The position numbers were made by a program, and so were the translations under genes. Positions 62,601 through 64,000 of a stretch of DNA of 64,000 nucleotides are shown here, piece after piece; position 1 is the stretch's first letter, and each line of letters opens with the position of its first letter. Source of the DNA: Proteles cristata cristata. Lineage: Eukaryota > Chordata > Mammalia > Carnivora > Hyaenidae. The notes beneath the pieces were generated by a model. That model saw only the letters and a program-made list of their open reading frames with translations, had not been told where the DNA came from and did no database searches. The DNA lies in NCBI GenBank assembly GCA_017311185.1, contig JAESUZ010002594.1:434001-498000 (forward strand), written 5' to 3'.

Positions 62601-62893
62601 CAGGTACGTCCCGAGTCTCGGAACAGCCTTCCTCCCGCGACCCCCCTCCCCCCGCCCCGGACCCCCGCTGCCCTCCACGGGAAGGTAGATAAAAAGAAAG
62701 AGCGCGGCGAGCAGCCGGCGGCACGAAGCCAGCCCCAGGTGATGTCAGCGACCTCGGCGCGGGGCACCAGAGGGGCGGAACTGGAAACCGAGAATACCGG
62801 ACGGGGGGAGGCGGCACAGCCGCTCTCTCTTACCGCGGCCTGCTCCTCCGGGTGCACGCCCACCAGGGTACACCAGTTCTGCGTCCCGTTCAT
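24398..62893 (-). CDS. TUFT1: TUFT1 (tuftelin 1), complete 13-exon coding region
   Basis: Tuftelin is an acidic coiled-coil protein first found in developing enamel and expressed widely in epithelia; it self-associates and binds TFIP11, and human loss-of-function variants are reported to cause a woolly hair and skin-fragility disorder. I joined 13 minus-strand exons from 62893 down to 24398, all with AG acceptor and GT donor, giving 391 codons plus stop (human is about 390). Residues by exon: 1-20, 21-45, 46-79, 80-108, 109-138, 139-160, 161-198, 199-241, 242-272, 274-308, 309-336, 337-369, 371-391; K273 and S370 are split by introns. Leucine heptads and charged residues from about 165 to 350 indicate a long coiled coil; no signal peptide is seen. 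The C-terminus is Pro-rich and basic and ends IRVVET. The frame is intact throughout. Confidence 0.97.
24465..25038 (-). other. TUFT1: TUFT1 intron 12
   Basis: 0.57 kb, GTGAGT...CTTTCAG; no repeat recognised. Confidence 0.9.
25039..25139 (-). CDS. TUFT1: TUFT1 coding exon 12
   Basis: 101 bp (33 codons plus two bases): NLEMHDRMEHLIEKQVSHGN then FSTQTWAKTESPG. Acceptor TTTCAG, donor GTGAGT. It carries the end of the coiled coil (MEHLIEKQ) and the Ser/Thr-rich linker; it is a phase-2 donor matched only by exon 13. Confidence 0.97.
25440..25615 (-). mobile_element. L1 3'-end fragment, in sense of TUFT1 (intron 11)
   Basis: Minus strand reads GGAATATAGTCCATG...TACACCTAAAACTAAGGTGG...CAGCTATACTTCATT, an L1 3' terminus lacking a clean A-tail. 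Confidence 0.75.
26100..26183 (-). CDS. TUFT1: TUFT1 coding exon 11
   Basis: 84 bp, 28 codons, phase 0-0: LQNSKAVVQSKDNTIQELKE KIAYLEAE, a continuous coiled-coil segment with leucines in heptad spacing. Acceptor TTTGCAG, donor GTGTGT. Confidence 0.97.
26318..26512 (-). mobile_element. SINEC (TUFT1 intron 10)
   Basis: Minus orientation, ends GAGCCATCCAGGTGCTGCC; diverged head. Confidence 0.9.
26687..26823 (+). mobile_element. Short, older SINEC subtype
   Basis: Head GGGGCACCTAGGTGGCTCAG then TCTTGATCTCAGGGC, and GAAGCCTACTTAAAAACA; no CT-rich part, so it belongs to an older, shorter subtype. Confidence 0.85.
26826..26930 (+). repeat. L2-like fragment
   Basis: GGGCTTACCACGTGACAGGC...CGGCCCTCATAGAGCTGACA, the usual L2 phrase, antisense to TUFT1. 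Confidence 0.65.
27369..27474 (-). CDS. TUFT1: TUFT1 coding exon 10
   Basis: 106 bp: one base completing K273, then AAHLEKEVAGLREKIHHLDD and MLKSQQRKVRQMIEQ. Acceptor GCCTAG, donor GTGAGC. This is the core of the C-terminal coiled coil reported to drive tuftelin self-association. Exons 9 and 10 share a phase-2 junction, so they can only be skipped together (95+106=201 bp). Confidence 0.97.
27475..29235 (-). other. TUFT1: TUFT1 intron 9
   Basis: 1.76 kb of single-copy looking, GC-rich intron with no SINE, in contrast to the flanking gene parts. Open frames here continue past exon 10 or lie in other frames and are not coding. Confidence 0.85.
29236..29330 (-). CDS. TUFT1: TUFT1 coding exon 9
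   Basis: 95 bp: EHQALLVKLREGETALEELQ then IKSTDCQTERE plus AA of the split K273. Acceptor ATCCAG, donor GTAAGG. Coiled-coil segment. Confidence 0.97.
29887..30015 (-). CDS. TUFT1: TUFT1 coding exon 8
   Basis: 129 bp, 43 codons, phase 0-0: VTLSQYQREAEQSQVALQRA, EDRAQQKEADVGELQKRLLG, MQE. Acceptor CCCTAG, donor GTGACC (a weaker donor than the others). Highly charged Glu/Gln-rich coiled coil. Confidence 0.96.
31111..31332 (-). mobile_element. SINEC with (TTTA)n tail
   Basis: Flanks CCTCACACACTTT (31100) and TCTCACACTCTTT (31334) are a diverged target duplication. The tail expanded to TTTATTTATTTA. Confidence 0.93.
31400..31556 (+). repeat. MIR-like fragment
   Basis: TATCACAAAGCTCTCACAAA...CAAGTCCTCTGACTCCACGG resembles the MIR 3' part, weakly. 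Confidence 0.4.
31557..31723 (-). mobile_element. SINEC lacking part of its tRNA-related head
   Basis: About 45 bp covering the B-box side are missing (GGGCCCGAACC joins directly to TACTGAGCCGTCC). Flanks CTCATCTGTTCCACACTT and CTCATCCAGTCCACACTT form a target duplication. Confidence 0.92.
32110..32223 (-). CDS. TUFT1: TUFT1 coding exon 7
   Basis: 114 bp, 38 codons, phase 0-0: VDPCVNEDVESLRKTVQDLL then VKLQEAERRHQSDRVAFE. Acceptor CTGCAG, donor GTGAGA. Start of the long coiled coil (VESLRKTVQDLLVKLQEAE). Confidence 0.97.
32871..32979. repeat. 55-bp tandem duplication in TUFT1 intron 6
   Basis: CCTGTAAACCC starts both units at 32871 and 32926; both continue GGAGCTCTCAGC.GGGAGGGG and GTGACAG..TCCCAG, about 88% identical by eye. 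Confidence 0.85.
33160..33795. other. TUFT1 intron 6, no element recognised
   Basis: AT-richer intron without a confident repeat or coding signal. Confidence 0.5.
33797..33904 (-). mobile_element. Short SINEC subtype
   Basis: TTAAGTACTTTCCATACCCA ATGTGGGGCTCGAACTCACA...CCAGCCAGCTGCCCC: tRNA-related part only, without the CT-rich region. Confidence 0.88.
34010..34217 (+). mobile_element. SINEC
   Basis: Head GGGGTGCCCTGCTGGCTCAG; tail AATAAATAAACTTAATAAAA. Confidence 0.93.
34333..34543 (-). mobile_element. SINEC
   Basis: Flanked by AGGAAGAAAT at 34323 and 34545; it lies only 145 bp downstream of TUFT1 exon 6. Confidence 0.94.
34688..34753 (-). CDS. TUFT1: TUFT1 coding exon 6
   Basis: 66 bp, 22 codons, phase 0-0: VVLEKPNGLNPSPTGLYSSP PE, a Pro/Ser-rich spacer before the coiled coil. 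Acceptor TGAACAG, donor GTGAGT. The smallest internal exon. Confidence 0.97.
34835..34950. repeat. Purine tract upstream of TUFT1 exon 6
   Basis: About 110 bp almost purely A/G on the plus strand (GAGAAAGAAGGAAGAAGAGA...), hence a long polypyrimidine tract on the transcribed RNA 85-190 nt before the exon 6 acceptor. Confidence 0.9.
34951..35948. other. TUFT1 intron 5, single-copy looking
   Basis: GC-rich; a G-run (35341-35358) and several chance open frames, none supported as coding. Confidence 0.55.
35949..36165 (+). mobile_element. SINEC
   Basis: Flanks AATACTGTTCACAG (35936) and AAACTGATCACAG (36170) mark the target duplication. Confidence 0.93.
36463..36552 (-). CDS. TUFT1: TUFT1 coding exon 5
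   Basis: 90 bp, 30 codons, phase 0-0: ARNCLQRLREDISSKLDRRP then GDPVHGQEIQ. Acceptor TTCCAG, donor GTGACA. Recalled human sequence reads LDRNLGDSLHRQEIQ at the end, so this cat segment (RRPGDPVHG) has several substitutions there, more than in the other exons. Confidence 0.96.
36830..36905 (+). repeat. L2/MIR 3'-end-like fragment
   Basis: GGGGGCACATAGTAGGTGAT AAGTATTTGCTGATGAATGG is the usual repeat-derived phrase. Confidence 0.6.
37050..37136 (-). CDS. TUFT1: TUFT1 coding exon 4
   Basis: 87 bp, 29 codons, phase 0-0: VYLKGRTADKMIHEKSINQL then KSEVQYIQE. Acceptor CTGCAG, donor GTGGGC. A predicted short helix precedes the main coiled coil. Confidence 0.97.
37488..37705 (+). mobile_element. SINEC (TUFT1 intron 3)
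   Basis: Head CGGGCACCTGGGTGGCTCAGTCGG; antisense to the gene. Confidence 0.92.
37725..38065 (+). mobile_element. L1 3'-region fragment
   Basis: TTGTTTATGACTGCAAAAAT, GAAACAGGCATAATGACCAA, CCTGAGAGTACCAGACATTT and following text have the order of an old L1 ORF2 tail/3'UTR. Confidence 0.7.
38068..38293 (-). mobile_element. SINEC
   Basis: TTTGCTTTCTTT at 38059-38070 and again at 38298-38309 is an exact 12-bp target duplication. Confidence 0.94.
38390..38820 (+). mobile_element. L1 ORF2 fragment split by a SINE
   Basis: CACAAATAACAGTTGTATTT then CTATACACTACCAATGAACA before the SINE and AGTAGCAACAGAAAGAAAAA after it are contiguous in L1 ORF2. Confidence 0.85.
38556..38768 (+). mobile_element. 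SINEC inside L1 fragment
   Basis: Head AGGGTGCCTGCGTTGCTCAG; AATTCTAA is duplicated at both ends. Confidence 0.92.
38821..39026 (+). mobile_element. SINEC
   Basis: Follows the L1 piece directly; head GGGGCGCCTGGGTGGCTCAGTGG. Confidence 0.93.
39065..39286 (-). mobile_element. Young SINEC with exact 17-bp target duplication
   Basis: TATTTACTGGTATTTTA occurs at 39048-39064 and 39287-39303 without mismatch. The element carries the marker set of the CCTAGAAATAAA-tail subfamily and nearly no decay. Confidence 0.95.
39318..39504 (+). mobile_element. SINEC, slightly shortened
   Basis: AAATTGAAATATAG (39304-39317) and AAATTTAAATATAG (from 39502) flank it; part of the middle is deleted (ATGATTATGAGTTCGGCCCC). 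Confidence 0.92.
39594..39692 (-). mobile_element. SINEC head-only fragment
   Basis: Only the tRNA-related half is present (GAGCCTGACGCAAGGCTCAA...CCACCCAGGCACCCC); the CT-rich 3' half is absent. Confidence 0.88.
40017..40118 (-). CDS. TUFT1: TUFT1 coding exon 3
   Basis: 102 bp, 34 codons, phase 0-0: AGRRTFAMVSGRSTSHSLAS then ELVESNDGHEEIIK. Donor GTAAGC. The acceptor is unusual: its pyrimidine tract is a C13 homopolymer (40124-40136, minus sense) followed by GACAG. Confidence 0.97.
40490..40564 (-). CDS. TUFT1: TUFT1 coding exon 2
   Basis: 75 bp, 25 codons, phase 0-0: GSADILRLTLQSELTGDELE HIAQQ. Acceptor TTATCAG (few pyrimidines nearby), donor GTATCG (a weak donor). A human isoform lacking this exon is known, which fits its weak sites. 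Confidence 0.96.
40565..41100 (-). other. TUFT1: TUFT1 intron 1, 3' end
   Basis: Single-copy looking; the intron runs from 62833 down to 40565 (22.3 kb) and is the main site of repeat insertion. Confidence 0.85.
41118..41330 (+). mobile_element. SINEC
   Basis: AAAAAATACACTGTGA (41102-41117) and AAGAAATATGCTGTGA (41341-41356) flank it; a CA/CAGA microsatellite follows at 41358-41409. Confidence 0.93.
41410..42160. other. TUFT1 intron 1, no element recognised
   Basis: Nothing coding or repetitive that I can name. Confidence 0.45.
42170..42500 (+). repeat. L2 3'-region fragment
   Basis: TTTGAGCCATTTCCTCTGCC, GTTCACATTCAAAGGCCACA, CACTTGCCTCTCAGTGACCT in L2 order, antisense to TUFT1. Confidence 0.65.
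43367..43580 (+). mobile_element. SINEC in L1, head slightly truncated
   Basis: Begins TTAGGTGGCTCAGTCAG, lacking the first bases of the head; carries an internal repeat of the GCTCAGATAATGATCTTA / GCTCAGGTCAGGATCTCA segment. Confidence 0.9.
43732..43940 (-). mobile_element. SINEC in L1
   Basis: Ends GAGCCACCAGGTGCGTC; flanks GAGGAAATACTT and CAGAAATATTT are similar. Confidence 0.91.
44325..44492 (+). mobile_element. SINEC, short 3' part (first of same-site pair)
   Basis: AGCATGAATCA (44313-44323) precedes it. The CT-rich part is reduced and it ends in A10 before the next SINE. Confidence 0.9.
44494..44727 (+). mobile_element. SINEC (second of same-site pair)
   Basis: Abuts the previous copy; right flank CCATGAATCA (44729-44738) matches the left flank of the pair. 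Confidence 0.93.
45024..45141 (+). mobile_element. Short SINEC subtype in L1
   Basis: GAGTGCCTGGCTGGCTCAGTCGG ...GATGTAGAGATTACTTAGAA, then A-tail; flanks AAAGAACTGA and GAAGAACTGA. Confidence 0.9.
45213..45430 (+). mobile_element. Young-subfamily SINEC inside another SINE
   Basis: Carries TTTCGCTTAGGTCACGATCT, GCTGACTGCCAGCTCAGAGC and TCCTAGAAAA. AAATTTTATTATTTTAGAG (45194-45212) and AAATTTATTATTTTAGAG (from 45433) flank it, and these belong to the tail of the minus-strand SINE that follows. Confidence 0.93.
45432..45642 (-). mobile_element. SINEC, tail split by the preceding insertion
   Basis: Its T-rich tail begins at about 45187, left of the inserted SINE. L1 text on either side (ACAAATCCACAATTAAACAT / ACAAATCTACAACTATACTT) gives the target duplication. 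Confidence 0.9.
45938..46152 (+). mobile_element. SINEC in L1
   Basis: AGAAGTAATAGAAAGA (45923) and AGAAATAATAGAAAGA (46155) flank it. Confidence 0.94.
46263..46444 (-). mobile_element. SINEC in L1, partly deleted head
   Basis: TCAAGGGAAATCTTATTT (46245-46262) and TCAAGGGAAATTTTATTT (46445-46462), an 18-bp target duplication with one difference. Confidence 0.93.
46456..46497. repeat. (TTTA)n microsatellite
   Basis: About ten TTTA units between two SINEs. Confidence 0.97.
46508..46722 (+). mobile_element. SINEC in L1
   Basis: Head GAGGCACCTGGGTGGCTCAT; L1 text resumes with GAAATGCATACATTAGAAAA. Confidence 0.93.
47207..47433 (-). mobile_element. SINEC in L1
   Basis: Ends GAGCCACTCAGGCGCCCC; AATCTTTTTTCAG / AATCTCAACCAG at the two ends are similar. 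Confidence 0.92.
47520..47560. repeat. 21-bp tandem duplication in L1 remnant
   Basis: AAGACCATTTTATTATTTTG is followed directly by AAGACCATTCTATTATTTTT. Confidence 0.85.
47561..47771 (-). mobile_element. SINEC in L1
   Basis: GTTTTATTCAGTTTGAGAGA...GAGCCACCAGGTGGCCC; a G-rich insertion (GGTGGTGGGGGGGAGGG) widens the middle. Confidence 0.9.
47853..47938 (-). mobile_element. SINEC 3'-half fragment
   Basis: T-rich tail and GAGAGAGAGAGAAACAGAAT...GAGACACAGATTC only; the tRNA-related head is missing, replaced by unrelated sequence at 47940-48100. Confidence 0.85.
48120..48377 (-). mobile_element. SINEC, young subfamily, long (TTTTA)n tail
   Basis: Same markers as 39065-39286, with a TTTTA repeat of about seven units in the tail (48134-48170). 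Confidence 0.93.
48380..48735. other. TUFT1 intron 1, no element recognised
   Basis: Short single-copy looking stretch. Confidence 0.4.
48740..49540 (+). mobile_element. L1 ORF2 tail and 3'UTR
   Basis: ATCAATTTCAAGTGGATTGC, CAGAATACATCAAGAATTCC, GGTTATGTAAGATGTTAACA, GCAACTTTCCTGTAAATCTA and AAAATAAAAAG are the successive landmarks of an old L1 3' end. A SINE interrupts it. Confidence 0.88.
48872..49083 (-). mobile_element. SINEC in L1
   Basis: CAAAGACAAAGCTTTT and CCAAGGCAAAATTTTT flank it. Confidence 0.93.
49552..49813 (-). mobile_element. SINEC with expanded CT/GGGA tract
   Basis: The internal simple repeat has grown to (GGGA)n, (GA)n and (GT)n runs at 49567-49692; otherwise typical. 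Confidence 0.92.
50320..50636 (+). mobile_element. Short SINEC subtype split by a later SINE
   Basis: Left part GGGGCACCTAGCTCAGTAGG TAGGGCACGCAAC (50320-50352) and right part AGGGCATGCAGCTCTTTATC...GTAGAGAGATTACATACATA (50564-50636) are the two halves of one old element. Confidence 0.85.
50353..50563 (-). mobile_element. SINEC inserted in a short SINE
   Basis: AGGGCACGCAAC / AGGGCATGCAGC are the target duplication. Confidence 0.88.
50641..50964 (-). mobile_element. Short SINEC subtype split by a later SINE
   Basis: Halves at 50641-50655 (TTTTATTTTTAAGATTTT) and 50864-50964 (TAAAGATTTTAAAGTAATCT CTACACCC...GGCCAGGCACCCC). Confidence 0.85.
50656..50863 (-). mobile_element. SINEC inserted in a short SINE
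   Basis: TAAGATTTT / TAAAGATTTT at the ends; a TTTTC repeat expands its tail. Confidence 0.9.
51420..51882 (+). repeat. L2 3'-region fragment
   Basis: TCATAAGCTCCTTGAAGACA and CAGTGCCTGGCTTACAGTGG near 51840 are the L2 3' end, antisense to TUFT1. Confidence 0.65.
51883..52040 (+). mobile_element. SINEC, shortened
   Basis: Head GGGGCGCCTGGGTGGCTCAGTCAG; the middle is reduced and the CT part nearly absent. Confidence 0.92.
52519..52628 (+). mobile_element. Short SINEC subtype in L1
   Basis: GAGCACCTGACTGGCTCAGT...GGGTGTAGAGATGACTTAAA TAAATAAATAAAC. Confidence 0.9.
52629..52845 (+). mobile_element. SINEC at the tail of the short SINE
   Basis: Begins AGGTGCCTGGATGGCTCAGGTGG immediately after the A-rich tail of the preceding element. 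Confidence 0.92.
53209..53422 (-). mobile_element. SINEC with exact 14-bp target duplication
   Basis: TAGATTGGCAAATA at 53195-53208 and 53423-53436. Confidence 0.95.
53430..54080 (+). mobile_element. L1 3'-region fragment, fourth copy
   Basis: GGAAGTTAATTTGGCAATAT, GACCCAGTAATTCCACTTTT AGGAATATGC, then after a SINE CTGTTGACTATGATACTGTT and GTGACAAACTGCAAACAGTG. Confidence 0.82.
53626..53836 (+). mobile_element. SINEC in L1
   Basis: GGAATATGCTCTGTA (53611-53625) and AGAATATGCTCTATG (53837-53851) flank it. Confidence 0.94.
54145..54365 (+). repeat. MIR, nearly complete
   Basis: CTACTGGGCTGTGTTCTAAG, TAACTCATGTAACG, TAGACGAGAAAACTGAAGCA, TTGCCCAAGGCCATCTGCTT in MIR order. Confidence 0.85.
54590..54775 (+). 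repeat. L2/MIR-like 3' part with an inserted palindrome
   Basis: GGGCCTCAGTTTTCTATCTG CATAATGGGAGTGATAATAC is the repeat; it is followed by a 14-bp perfect inverted repeat with a 7-base loop at 54690-54724. Confidence 0.7.
54775..56955. other. TUFT1 intron 1, repeat-free GC-rich block
   Basis: 2.2 kb without any SINE or L1, in an intron otherwise saturated with them. It contains a TGCTGAGTCA motif (AP-1/half-MARE type) at 55258-55267. Open frames here (up to 166 codons) are featureless. Lack of insertions may mark a regulatory block, but I cannot show conservation. Confidence 0.5.
56960..57164 (-). mobile_element. SINEC
   Basis: CTTTCAAAATGCAAACATTCT (56940) and CCCTCAAAATGCAAAGATTCT (57162) form a long target duplication. 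Confidence 0.94.
57165..57740 (+). mobile_element. L1 ORF2 tail/3'UTR, fifth copy
   Basis: GACCCAGCAATTCCACTCCT, GGAATATTATTCAGCTACAA, TTGAAAGAAGCCGGTCACAA, ACTTCACTGTGTTGATGACT in order; antisense to TUFT1. Confidence 0.88.
57741..58137. other. TUFT1 intron 1, no element recognised
   Basis: A-rich start then single-copy looking sequence leading to the MIR554-related segment. Confidence 0.45.
58138..58212 (-). ncRNA. Segment homologous to the human MIR554 locus (likely not a working miRNA)
   Basis: On the minus strand, within TUFT1 intron 1 and about 4.7 kb from the start codon, the sequence CAGAGTAATCTTTGCTAGTA continues ACTCAGCCAGG and matches recalled human pre-miR-554. The mature-equivalent span 58198-58178 agrees at about 17 of 21 positions; the seed reads CTAGTAC against human CTAGTCC. 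The pairing arm around 58150-58165 has diverged and no longer matches well, so a processed hairpin is doubtful here. Human MIR554 also lies in TUFT1 intron 1, about 5.5 kb from its start. Confidence 0.5.
58436..58670 (+). repeat. MIR, nearly complete
   Basis: GAGCACTTACCATGTGCTGG, CATTCTTATTTAACCCTTAT, CCCCATTTTACAGATGAAGA, all in MIR order. Confidence 0.9.
58671..59296. other. TUFT1 intron 1, no element recognised
   Basis: Single-copy looking; overlapping short open frames on both strands at 58911-59268 with no domain. Confidence 0.5.
59297..59553 (-). pseudogene. U6 snRNA/L1 chimeric retropseudogene
   Basis: Read on the minus strand, a nearly full-length U6 snRNA copy (59553 to 59450) joins directly to about 142 bp of L1 3' end (59449 to 59308) and ends in A11 (59307-59297). 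U6 landmarks: CCAATGTGGGCAC at the 5' end (reverse), ACTAAAATTGGAACAGTATG, GAGAAGATTGGCATGGCCCC, TGTGCAAGTGTGATGTGCAG. The L1 part ends TTGTACGCCTGAAACTAATA and CTATACTTCAGTTAAAA. This is the known U6-L1 template-switch class of retrotransposition product. It has no external pol III promoter and several substitutions, so it is a dead copy. Confidence 0.88.
59573..59803 (-). mobile_element. SINEC in the flank of the U6-L1 chimera
   Basis: Contains (GT)9 and (GA)n tracts at 59587-59632. The right flank AGTTCACACTTTTTAA resembles the left flank of the chimera (AGGTTCACACTTTTT at 59286). Confidence 0.92.
59804..60900 (+). other. TUFT1 intron 1 with an old L1-like fragment
   Basis: 60130-60590 resembles an old L1 3'UTR (CTCCTGGCAACCACTGATCT, TTTTGCCTATTCCACAATTT CATATGATTGGAATC). 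59804-60120 and 60600-60900 are unassigned. Confidence 0.5.
60900..62250. other. TUFT1 intron 1, 5' part, no element recognised
   Basis: Free of SINEs over about 2.4 kb up to the first exon. No coding signature apart from chance frames. Confidence 0.5.
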
Positions 62894-63110
62894 CTTACTC
62901 CTGCGGCGGTCGCAGCGCGAAAACCGACTCCCCGCCCCGCGGTCCGGCTCCTACTAAGCAGGCGCGCGCGGAACCGTGTCCTTGTATAGGCGCGTCGGAG
63001 GGCGGGGGCTGCCAGTTGGATACGCCCCTAAGATGCCGTTCGCCAATGAGAGTGAGCGAAAGAGCAAGGTGGGCGTTACCGAGAAGCACCAGGACACGCC
63101 CATCTGCTCT
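62250..63110 (-). promoter_or_regulatory. TUFT1: TUFT1 CpG-island promoter
   Basis: CpG-rich sequence spans exon 1. Upstream of the ATG are a GC box (GGAGGGCGGGGGCT, 62997-63010) and a CCAAT pentamer at 63043-63047 (plus strand). No TATA box at a convincing place. The 5'UTR start is not determinable here. Confidence 0.75.
62834..62893 (-). CDS. TUFT1: TUFT1 coding exon 1
   Basis: 60 bp, 20 codons: MNGTQNWCTLVGVHPEEQAA, then donor GTAAGA. ATG has A at -3 (GTAAGATGA context). Recalled human protein starts MNGTRNWCTLVDVHPEDQAA. The minus-strand frame stays open past the donor but the protein-level match ends there. Confidence 0.97.
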
Positions 63111-64000
63111 AGCTCAGATTTACATAAAGGTGTGGCTTGGAGGCTACCTGAGGCTGCTTGACCGAAATTTTGTCCAGCGTTACGTGGCTGTACTTCAAAC
63201 ATTCTTCATTAGTCTTGCTATTCCTTCCTTTCAACTCCAAGGTCAGTGTTGGTAAAAGAAAATCACCCTGCCTGCCCCTCAGAGGAGGAGTTGGAAAAAA
63301 GCTTCCCTACATTCTCGTCTCATATAGAAGGCCAGCTCTGTGGAGCTGAGCAAACCTTTCCTCCATCACAGTAGAAATGCAGGCACCAAAAGGCCAACTC
63401 ACTCAGACTGGCCTAAGCCAGTCTGGCAGGTGCCCTGCCCTGGCAGGAGGCCCAGGCCAAAGTCAACGACAGCTTGGCTCTGGGTGGGGCTTGTTTTGTA
63501 GAAGCTATTATACTAAAGCTGCCCTTATATGGCCGGGAGAGGCGGGACACGTTGCCTTAAAAGGATTTTGTATTCTTGAGAAAGGACAAACCTCAATTTC
63601 TCCAGTGGCATTTACTCCCCAAGCCCAGATTAGCATTTTAAGGACCTAGGGGAGAGGATTGCCAAGGGTGGAGTTTCTTCCAGCCCAACTCCTCTCTTCA
63701 TTTTGGCTGCGGTCCACATAGGGTGAGCTGTGGTCCATATGGGAAGAACGCAGGAGCTCTGACCCAATCTTGGGTGGGTAGTGCCCCTGAATTTGGCAGC
63801 AGTCTCTGATGAACAGCTAGCTCCCTCTTCAAGACAACACAAAAGCAGAATGACAGAAACTTTGCTACCTCTCAGGTAGGGACGGAATCCTCTATCAGGT
63901 GGGATGGGATGAGTGTCTTTGCACCTGGGAGGTGAATGATGGGGATGTCCCTGGGCCCCAAGGGAATATAACTCAATCCTAGTCTCTCTTTTAACCTTCA
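63111..64000. other. Upstream of TUFT1, no gene recognised
   Basis: Single-copy looking sequence; a 9-bp perfect inverted repeat (CAGACTGGC, loop CTAA) lies at 63404-63425. Short open frames are not supported. Confidence 0.55.

Noticed and set aside
62372..62833. Continuation of the TUFT1 exon 1 frame beyond codon 20
   Set aside because: Codon 20 is followed by a consensus donor GTAAGA and the protein resumes in exon 2; the read-through is intronic.

Overview
This is a nuclear genomic window from a cat-family carnivore (Felidae or a close feliform). The evidence is about 60 copies of the tRNA-Lys-derived carnivore SINE (CAN-SINE, feline SINEC type: a head that reads like GGGGCGCCTGGGTGGCTCAG, a CT-rich 3' part and an AATAAA/A-rich tail), old L1, L2 and MIR copies, CpG-island promoters and GT-AG split genes. 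It carries two protein genes, both on the minus strand, in the order known from human 1q21: TUFT1 upstream of SNX27.

Layout in rising coordinates. 1-2838 is the first part of SNX27 intron 1. 2839-3152 is SNX27 coding exon 1 (N-terminus and most of the PDZ domain), inside a CpG island with two ZNF143/Staf-type motifs exactly 100 bp apart. 3560 to about 22900 is the intergenic interval, with SINEs, L2/MIR/L1 fragments and no gene I can support. About 22915-24397 is the TUFT1 3'UTR, with AATAAA on the minus strand at 22934-22939. 24398-62893 holds thirteen coding exons of TUFT1 (391 codons by my count, every junction GT-AG and in frame). About 62250-63110 is the TUFT1 CpG-island promoter. 63110-64000 is upstream sequence without a recognised gene.

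The TUFT1 introns carry most of the mobile DNA. Introns 3 (37.1-40.0 kb) and 1 (40.6-62.8 kb) are packed with SINEs, several nested, and with one old sense-strand L1 cut into pieces by at least ten later SINEs. Intron 1 also contains a U6 snRNA/L1 chimeric retropseudogene (59297-59553) and a segment homologous, on my reading, to the human MIR554 locus (58138-58212).

I found no wholly new system. SNX27 (endosomal retromer cargo adaptor) and TUFT1 (coiled-coil enamel and epithelial protein) are neighbours by synteny, with no shared pathway that I can infer from the sequence. The observations most worth following are the U6-L1 chimera, the MIR554-related sequence, the paired ZNF143 motifs, the C13 tract at the TUFT1 exon 3 acceptor, and the nested or same-site SINE insertions.
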